Assembly: GCF_020184175.1 (NCBI RefSeq)
Contig: NW_026083040.1
Location: 150,110-214,109, forward strand
DNA from: Aphis gossypii
Taxonomy: Eukaryota; Arthropoda; Insecta; Hemiptera; Aphididae
Direction: 5' to 3'
DNA length: 64,000 bases
The notes beneath the pieces were generated by a model. The model saw only the letters and a list, made by a program, of their open reading frames with translations. It ran no database searches and was not told the DNA's origin. Positions within the stretch are counted from its first letter, which is position 1, and the number at the start of each line of letters is the position of its first letter. Position numbers and translations under genes: made by a program. Shown one piece after another: positions 56,679 to 64,000 of the stretch.

Positions 56679-58682
56679 TTATGGTTCAACCGGCAGCCGC
56701 ACAAGTTTGATGACTGGACGTTGGTAGATACCGTCTTGAGTGCGTACTGATACCACGCGAACTGTACCGTCAGATCCTGGATGTAGGTCGGTGATGCGAC
56801 CAAGACGCCACTCCGTGGGCAGTCTAGACGGGGCTTCGACGATGACCATGTCACCGATGGAAAGATTCGTGGTTGGTTTGAACCATTTATGGCGTTGTTG
56901 TAATGTGGATAAGTACTTTTGAGACCATCTTTTCCAATAAGATTGGTGACATTGACGAATAAGCTGCCAACGAGTAATTCTGTTGATCTGGACGTTGATC
57001 AGATCAGATTCAGGAATAGCTTGAATGGGCTGCCCGATTAAGAAATGTCCAGGAGTCAACGCACATAAGTCGTGTGGATCGAGAGACAGAGGCGTAATCG
57101 GACGAGAATTAAGGATTCCCTCGATGCGAATAGTTAAAGTGTAAAATTTTTCGTATGTCAGTGTTTGATTTCCGATTACGTGTTTGAGATAGAATTTAAC
57201 ACTCTTTATCCCAGCTTCCCAGATCCCGCCAAAGTTTGGTGCCGCGAGTGGATTGAAATGCCAAGTGCAAGATAAATGAGTCGAAATTTTCTGTTGTTCC
57301 TTGGCATTACGGAAAAGAGCACTAAGTTGGCGTGCGGTGCCAACGTAATTAGAACCACGATCTGAATAGACATATGACGGTATTCCTCGCCGCGCAACAA
57401 AGCGATCTAATGCCGAGAAAAATGCGTCAGTGGTTAAGTCATACACGATTTCCAAGTGCACTGCCTTCACGGACATGCAGATAAATAATGCCAAATACAC
57501 CTTAGTCGTACGAGAATTGCGACGGCGGTGTTCTTTAACGATAAATGAACCTCCATAATCCATCCCAACATGAGAAAAAGGTCTATCCGATTGCACACGG
57601 AAGGCTGGTAAATCGGCCATAAGCGGTTGAGGGCGGACAGACTTGATATGCGTACAAGTCACACATGCAAAAATAACACGTCGGACTGCAGACCAACCAG
57701 ACAAAATCCAAAATTTTTGATTCAACATAGATAAGATCAACTTTGGTCCGCCATGGGGAAACGATTGGTGGTTATGTCGGATTAACAAGTCGGTAAGATG
57801 TGAAGTTCGCGGGAATAGTATCGGATGTTTAGCGTCACAAGACACCGATGCGAAACGAAGTCGACCTCCAACACAAACAACGTTGTTTTTATCAATGTAG
57901 GGCGCCAATTGCGCTAAAGAGGGTGGTGTAACATTGGATTGGGACTTTAAGGCCTTGATCAAATCTACAAAGTGATATACTTGAGTGCATTTCACAACGA
58001 CCGATAACGACTTTTCTTGCTCAGCGAACGTTACTAGACCGTCGCAGACCGAGTTCTGTCGTAAACGGTTGTAGTAACGAAAGATAAACGATAACACGCG
58101 TTTCATCTTGTTGAGCGACGAAAAACGCTGTATCAGTTCCAGAGATGGAGGCGACGTGGTAACGGACAAAACCGTGACCACCCTAGGTTTGGTTTCCGGT
58201 AACTGATCTGGATTCAACGGCACGAAGTTTGACCTCGGCCATCTATCCTCTGATAATTGTAAGAATTTGGGTCCCTCCCAGTAAACGGTGAACGAGACCA
58301 TAGCCTTGGGCTTAAGGCCACGTGAAGCTGGATCAGCCGGGTTGTCGGTGGTTGACACGTGACTCCAGTCACAGTTCGGCAACAGTTTATGAATTTTCGT
58401 TATCCGGTTGGTAATGAAGATTTTAAAATATTTCTGATCTGAAGTCAGCCAAGATAAAACGATCGAAGAATCAGACCAAGCTCGGATTCGCAATATAGAT
58501 AGGTTTGATGATTGAACTTGATATGTTTGCTGAAGCGTTCGTGCTAATAACAAAGCGCCACACAGTTCCAAGCGCGGTATTGACAGTGATTCGTCAACAA
58601 CAGAAGTTTTCAACGGAGCGACTTTTGTTTTGCATGTAACAAAACGAATGGAAACAGCTCCAGTACTGTCTACAATGCGCAA
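56679..58682 (-). pseudogene. BEL/Pao RNase H end and integrase
   Basis: Continues the RT frame directly after the TAG at 58683-58685. Holds RNase H-like text (RLELCGALLLARTL, SDSSIVLSWL), the HHCC zinc domain (LIRHNHQSFPHGG, CVTCTHIK) and the DDE core (MDYGG; YSDRGSNYVG; NFGGIWEAGIKSVK). A C-terminal DUF5641-like block follows (PGHFLIGQP, RWQLIRQCHQSYWKRWSQKYL, DMVIVEAP, WRLGRI, RVVSVRT). The 667 codons are without further break, so the integrase half looks well preserved. Confidence 0.9.
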
Positions 58683-60353
58683 CTACACGGTGGCGGCGAA
58701 CCCTTTAATTGACGCGTCTGCAAAGCCCAACAATTGAATGTCTTGGTAACAGATGACATCAATATGATGTGGTATATTTAAAGAAAATATTGACGGAAGT
58801 TCCACGCAAAACTGTTGCCACACGGATAGTAGTTCAGCGGGCAGTGGATCATCCCAATTGAGTTTGTTGCACCACAACTGTTGCATAAACTCTTTTTCCC
58901 ACAACAACATAGGACCTAAAGCACCGATCGGATCGAACAGACGAGCAATAATTGAAAGCACTTGACGCTTGGTGGATGAGGATTGTTGAGTGTTCGTGTG
59001 ATAGGCAAAATTGTCGGACTCTGTGTCCCAGTGTAAACCGAGAACTTTAACCGAATGATCATCCTTTGGATCGAACGACACAGATTTAGTTCTATCTTCA
59101 AGACGGACGGAATTTAAGGCAATTTTACTATTGCTGGTCCACTTACTCAGTTCACATGCACCACTGCGAAGTAGACCAATGATGTCTTGCTTTTGAAGTA
59201 GCATCTGTTCTTCGGTATCATCGCCGAATACGATATCATCCACGTAGGTGGCATGGGTGAGAATGTCCTTTGCCAATGGAAATCGATGACCGTCTTGAGT
59301 GTCAAGTTCGTGTAAGCATCGTATTGCAAAATATGGAGCACAATTCAAACCGTATGTGATAGTGCGTAATTGGAATTCTTGCAGTTCATCGTTGGGAGAT
59401 TCACGACAAAAAATATGTTGAAAGCTACAATCTTCTGGACGGATTAGAATCTGTCGATACATTTTAACAATGTCGGCGGTCATGATATATTTGTGTGTAC
59501 GACAACGTAGTAAAATGTCGCGTAAATCGGTTTGTAATTTCGGATCCGTGCATAACACTTTGTTTAGCGAACGACCAGACGAGGATATTGCCGACACGTC
59601 AAAGACAACACGTATTTTTGACAAATCACCATCAGATTTAAGTACGGCATGATGCGGTTTAAAGTACCTTCCCGCCTCAGCGGCTGGCACCATATGTCCC
59701 AATGTTTGAGAGTCTGACATGAATTTTCGATAAGCGGCATATAAATTGGAATCCTTGTTTAAAGGTTTCTCGAGGTTATGAAATCGTTTTAATGCACTGA
59801 CACGAGAATCTCCGTGACCGTGAAACGAAGTAGAACTGAGTGATCCCGAAGCAGTGAACAAGTCGCGAAAAGGAAGAGCGACGCAAAATCGTCCAGATGA
59901 ATCGTGCGATGTAGTTTTGGAGAAGTAGTCTTCGCACCACTGATCCTCAGTGGTTGGTACTACCGGAGCGTCAGGTTCTTCAATTGACCAAAACCGTGAT
60001 AACTGATCGCTGATTGACTGATCTACGACGGTTGTAAGCGAAACTAACGACGTTTTGTTCGATGTAGAAAAGGATCCAAAGATTATCCAACCAATTTTGG
60101 TGTCGAGAGCAGATGGAAAACCTGCATTATGTTCAACACCAGCATGTGACCGGACGAGAACAGGAAAAATATCGGCGCCCAAAAGCACGTCGATCCGCGC
60201 TGGAGCGTCGAAGTGCTCATCAGCGAGCAACAGATGTTTGTACCGATTGCGTACACTAAAAGGCAAGTGCGTGGTTGGCAAAGGGGCTGTAATTTGAGGT
60301 AAAATCACAAAACCAATTGCGGGAAATACGTATCTTGAGTCAAAAAGTGACAT
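58683..60353 (-). pseudogene. BEL/Pao protease end and reverse transcriptase
   Basis: 556 codons. The first part is the post-protease region (FPAIGFVILPQ, LLGADIFPVL, DTKIGWIIFG). The RT region has RVVFDVSA, the catalytic Asp in MTADIVKMYRQI, ITYGLNCAPYFAIRCL and the YVDD box (YVDDIVFGDD). The connection domain ends with LLGFADASIKGFAATV and TAG at 58683-58685. The next frame follows without a shift, so one Tyr-type codon to TAG change is the likely lesion. Confidence 0.9.
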
Positions 60354-60900
60354 CTAGTAACACCTTGAATTTGAGCAATGGGACTCTGAGGGAGACCGAC
60401 GATGTTGGATTGAAAGCGATTTTTTAATAAACCTAATTGGGCTAAACAATCGTCTGTCATGGCTGAAATCTGAGATCCACTATCGAGAAGTGCACGAACG
60501 ACATGAGTGCGTCCCCAAGCGTCCGTAATGTGAATGATTGCAGTACCTAATACAACAGTAGAGTCTGTACGGGCTGCACCTGCGAATGATGCAGTACCGT
60601 TGTTCACAGATGTTGACTGAACATTCGCATTGGTTTCCACAGACGAAGATTTACTACGAGTAAGATGTAGTAAAGAATTATGGTGTTTACTACTACATGA
60701 GCGACAAACATTTTTCGATGAACACGTCTTAACACCGTGAGTTGGGCATAAGCATGCGAAGCATAGTCTTCTTGAAGCAACGATATCACGGCGTTTTTCG
60801 ACAGTTAAGTCTATAAATTTTGGTCACTGATATATACTGTGATCAGAATTTTTGCAAACTAAACAGTTCTTTGCGGAAGATTTATTTGACGGAGACGTAA
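60305..60900 (-). pseudogene. BEL/Pao zinc knuckles and aspartic protease
   Basis: Zinc-knuckle-like sets CLVC, CFACLCPTHGVKTC and CRSC...HH lie between about 60865 and 60670, with a stop near 60829. The aspartic protease has LLDSGSQISAMTDD near 60490-60450. The frame ends at TAA 60305-60307, while the coding signal moves to the frame starting at 60353, so a shift lies at about 60320-60350. Confidence 0.75.
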
Positions 60901-61650
60901 TCGCAGCAAAGACCGATTTTGTTGGAATAGTTTATCAAGGGATTTATCGACGCGATCGACTTTATTTACCGGTTTAAGATTTTCGACGATTCTACACCGC
61001 TGTTGAACGAAGTTCAATAATTCATCAAAATCGGGGATTTTTGATTGAGATATACTAAACTCGAATAATCGTAAAGTGGTTGGATCAAGCACTCGCGATC
61101 CCATATGAAATAGTAAAAAACCGGCTAAATCATTGACTCCAGTGGATTTTATTATTGCTACGTTTTCCTTGAAAACGTTTACAAATTCCATTAATACGGG
61201 TAGCGATTCTTGAGGTATCGCCTAAAGAAAAAAGTCTGTCCAAGTGTGCCGACGCCAATAATCGTTTATTATCGAAACGATCCGACAGAGCTCCCCACGC
61301 GACAGCGTAATTATCTGCGGAGAGCGGCACGCATCTAACAACTGACAAAGCAGAACCGGACAAACACGATAATAGAAAATGAAATCGTTTTGCGTCATCA
61401 AGATCACGATTATTATGTACAAGAGACATGTATATATCGCGGAAAAATCGCCAATTTAACAAAGAACCGTCGAATGATGGTAGTTGTATTTTCGGTAACT
61501 GAATGGATTGTTGACCGGTGTTTGTATTAGATGGTCGCGACGAACTTTCATTAACGTTGGTTGTCGGACCTCTGAGTGTCATAGATATCCCTATTCGTTG
61601 GTTATACTGTAACCGTCTGTCGAGCTCTGGTCTCGGTCTTTCTTATATAT
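60901..61650 (-). pseudogene. BEL/Pao gag, frameshifted
   Basis: The coding signal starts before the ATG at 61582 (upstream text RRLQYNQRIG), so the N-terminus is uncertain. QLPKIQLPSFDGSLLNWRFF and the KRFHFLLSCLSGSAL helix are typical of BEL/Pao gag. The frame ends at 61130, but the signal passes near 61200 to the frame starting at 61191 (EFVNVFKENVAIIKSTGV, VQQRCRIVENL), which ends at 60859. Two shifts split the gene. Confidence 0.8.
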
Positions 61651-62815
61651 GATTTCTTACAAGAGTGGGTGGTGACTCCGTCATACGAGAAGTCCCGGAA
61701 CGACTGCTTGTATATTCTTACCCATGATTCTTATCGAATCGTTAAGACACCGAGTTTCGACTTTTGTAAAGAGACGTGTGATTTTACTTTAATTGTCAAA
61801 TTATTATACTAATATAATATTCCACTCTCTCGGGTCCTGTACTCGTGTGCCTGTAGTATTAATTATATAAGTTAAGGAAATTTGACGTTGTATGATCTTA
61901 TGCATATAAAATAATTGATACGGACAATACAGGTCAGTAACCAGTAGGTACATTAGTAGCTAAATAGTAAATAGGTATTAAAATATATTATGATATATTT
62001 ATAATTATGATTTATGTTAAAAATAATTAGAATTTAAAGTACTTACTGTTAAATGTTTTTTCCAAATTTGAAGGTGATCTCGTGTCCGCTGTTAGTGATT
62101 TTGATCGAATACAATGCAAGCACTTCATATTTTAAAAAGTTAAATGGTCATCTATAATTTTAATAATTTTAAAATGTTCATTGTATAAATTCCATGGCAA
62201 TCTGTTTTTTCCAACTCTGGCATCTCCATTTATTAAATATTTAATTACGAAAACGAAATTCACTACTAGGCTGTCATGCACTATGCACATTGCACATATT
62301 ATAATATTAAAATAAGATGGCAAGTGGTAACAAAGTCAAAGCGCGGCGTTTTGTGTACTTGTGTGTAGACGAAATGAGGGATACAGTGGAAAACGTAGGA
62401 ATAAAGTACAATTTACACGTAATATTATATTAATATCTATTATCTACTATTGCATCGCAGAAAACCCGTAATTGTTATTTGTTTGATAATTTTATAAATT
62501 CATAATAGAACGGGAAACCCACCATATTAGTATATTCTATGTTATTAGTTCTAGCCTGAGCAAGAAACAATGGATATATGTATTACATCTGATAAGTCAT
62601 AATAATATTCAGACATTCAGTATATTTATATTTAATGGGTCTATTCTATATTTAATAATAAAACGAAATAAAACTATAACTATATAGTATATTAGTATAT
62701 ACTAAAACGGGTATTCACGGAGAATCATGATTACATTGTCAACGAAATATTATTTTCATTAATAATGAAATTATCGTGAAAAATAATTTACAAAACGGAT
62801 TTTATAGTATTTAAA
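61651..62815. other. Intergenic region
   Basis: No gene established. On the minus strand 62127-62044 reads MKCLHCIRSKSL...FNS followed by GTAAGT, a possible first exon with a CxxC pair, unsupported by anything further. 61600-61860 lies where a BEL 5' leader or LTR would be, but no repeat partner exists in the window. Confidence 0.35.
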
Positions 62816-63055
62816 TATAAGTATTTTTTTTTTTTTTTTTATTGTATTTAAATACAAGTATTTAATTTTGTTAAAAATACTTTAATTACTTTATTTTTAA
62901 TAAATAATTTTTTATTTATTTTTTTATTGTATTTAAATACAAGTATTTAAATTTTGTTAAAAATATTCAGAATACTTAGAAAAAATTATATTTGGAATAC
63001 CATAAAATACTTCAAAAAGTATTTAAATACAATTATCCGAATACTTGACAAGGCT
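62816..63055. repeat. GTATTTAAATAC-motif repeat
   Basis: TTATTGTATTTAAATACAAG followed by TATTTAA and TTTTGTTAAAAATA occurs twice (from about 62839 and 62923), with further GTATTTAAATAC palindromes near 63019. It interrupts the non-LTR endonuclease at about 63055. Confidence 0.6.
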
Positions 63056-63944
63056 GAATATCTGTATATTATATAATCATATAAACCTAATTCTGATGAG
63101 TTTATGTTATCGTTTAGCCATGTTTCATTAAATATAATAATATCGTATAAAGAAAATGGAGATAAAGACTTTAAATGTGTTAATTTGTTGTTAATACTAC
63201 GTACATTCTGGTAATACATATTTAAAAAACAATTGGAATTTTTTATTAGTTTTTTGGAGTGCTAAAAATATTAGGTATACCTTAAATACATTTAATTATT
63301 ATGTTGTCTTCACCATTTTTCCTACGGCGTTAGAGTTCATTTCTTAGAGATGTCATGTGTTCGCGATGCTTTAGTGTACGGTCCGAGGCACATCGAATGT
63401 TTGTCCAAACGGAAGATGATCGCAGTTTGGCTTGTGATCGTAAAACTGTGAGTGCTTCCTAAGAGTTGAGTAAAATGACTTTAAGTGGACGTGGTTTTGC
63501 GCTATCATTTTGATTTAATTTTCCAAGACGAGTGTAAGAGAAGTCCAAAATATTTGCCATCATTATATTATTAAACATGTTTTTGAGTTTGTCGTGGTTC
63601 TGTGGTTAATCCTGGTTTGTGCTTTCAGGTAGATTGAAGACAATAATATTATTTACACTTTGTCTATCAATTAATTCTGATATTATGTCTTGTTCAGTTC
63701 CAATTGAGGTAGGTGACTTTTCGATTTTCTCTATTTTGTGTTCAAGAGTTCCAATTTTTTCTTTGAGTTTCTTATTTTATTCCGATAGAGTAGAGACTGT
63801 ATTCAATAAATCGTCAATTTTTTTATTTAAATTACTGAGTTTTTCATTTTGATTGTTTATGCAAGAAATGATTTTATTTTGTTGTGTTTTAACATCATTA
63901 AGTGATTTAATGATTTCGGTGTATTTATCATTATTCTCGTCCAT
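63056..63944 (-). pseudogene. Non-LTR retrotransposon: ORF1 and start of endonuclease
   Basis: ORF1 starts at 63944 (MDENND) with a coiled coil (NNQNEKLSNLNKKIDDLL), stopped by TAA at 63777-63779. Further ORF1 text follows in places: KEKIGTLEHKIEKIE, NNIIVFNLPES (RNP-like) and SLRNELQRRRKNGED. The ORF2 endonuclease begins at 63219 (YYQNVRSINNKLTHL, DIIIFNETWLND, SSELGLYDYIIYR), an APE-type motif set as in Jockey/CR1 elements. Similarity ends near 63060 at a repeat. Reverse transcriptase is not in the window. Confidence 0.75.
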
Positions 63945-64000
63945 AATAGAAAGATTTAAGATAAGAGAGAGAAACAAACGGCACACAACCTTCTCTACGA

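Larger units (their letters stand above)
56679..61650 (-). mobile_element. BEL/Pao retrotransposon, body without visible LTRs
   Basis: Minus-strand gag-pol: gag, zinc knuckles, aspartic protease, reverse transcriptase, RNase H and integrase with a DUF5641-like tail, in BEL/Pao order. At least three frameshifts (near 61200, 60925 and 60320-60350) and one in-frame TAG (58683-58685). No LTR, primer-binding site or target duplication was recognised on either side. Local base composition is markedly less AT-rich than the flanks. Confidence 0.9.

Noticed and set aside
1..64000. CRISPR arrays, phage genes or bacterial operons
   Set aside because: No regularly spaced repeats of that type. Spliced genes and eukaryotic transposons rule out a bacterial origin.

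Overview
The window is AT-rich eukaryotic DNA with spliced genes. It is almost certainly from an insect, and most likely an aphid or another sternorrhynchan hemipteran. That assignment is inference: it rests on the mix of mobile-element families (Maverick/Polinton, P-like/THAP, DUF4806-linked CACTA-like, Merlin-like, BEL/Pao, Helitron) and on repeats I associate with aphid genomes. I found no tRNA, rRNA or CRISPR array. I recognise no conserved single-copy host gene, so nearly everything is mobile DNA or derived from it. One multi-exon gene at 16.7-21.0 kb may have been taken over by the host.

Layout. 1-4501: 5' part of a Helitron on the minus strand, with its terminus at an A/T insertion site, two introns and a frameshifted Rep-helicase. 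4.6-5.5 kb: decayed DEDDh-exonuclease-like gene and a partial second copy. 5.8-11.6 kb: degraded Maverick/Polinton with integrase, DUF8207-like protein, FtsK/HerA-type ATPase, PLA2-like and VI-like minor capsid pieces, adenovirus-type protease, penton, small basic protein, and a major capsid gene with one internal stop. 11.8-14.0 kb: decayed multi-exon SAM-domain gene (minus). 14.0-15.5 kb: Merlin/IS1595-like transposon with an intact transposase and iterated termini. 16.7-21.0 kb: multi-exon gene with FLYWCH-like, MULE transposase, 7-residue repeat and C3HC4 RING parts. 22.5-23.2 kb: MITE-like element.

24.9-37.8 kb is a three-level nest. A P-like element with 120-130 bp inverted repeats carries a 7.5 kb CACTA-like element in an intron of its transposase gene. 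That element has two apparently intact genes, a DUF4806 protein and a Tnp2-like transposase, which may share one leader exon. Its first intron in turn holds a 640 bp hAT derivative with a perfect 8 bp target-site duplication.

37.8-40.8 kb: GC-rich hairpin region, short tandem repeats and a low-complexity dispersed repeat. 40.8-44.4 kb: second Polinton fragment, in which a capsid 3' end is joined to a spliced, truncated protein-primed DNA polymerase gene. 45.5-49.6 kb: second P-like element whose transposase has an internal deletion. 49.8-51.2 kb: Gly-rich GC island, Gypsy-type integrase tail and a second DEDDh-exonuclease-like fragment. 53.2-56.5 kb: second Tnp2-like transposase gene with one frameshift. 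56.7-61.65 kb: BEL/Pao retrotransposon (minus) with several breaks and no visible LTRs. 63.0-63.9 kb: 3'-truncated non-LTR retrotransposon (minus).

The genes do not form one pathway. They are layers of independent insertions, with nesting, internal deletion and recombination between related copies. The best candidates for something new are the MULE-RING fusion, the DUF4806/Tnp2 two-gene CACTA-like element with its possible shared leader exon, and the DEDDh-exonuclease-like ORFs found twice near integrase genes.
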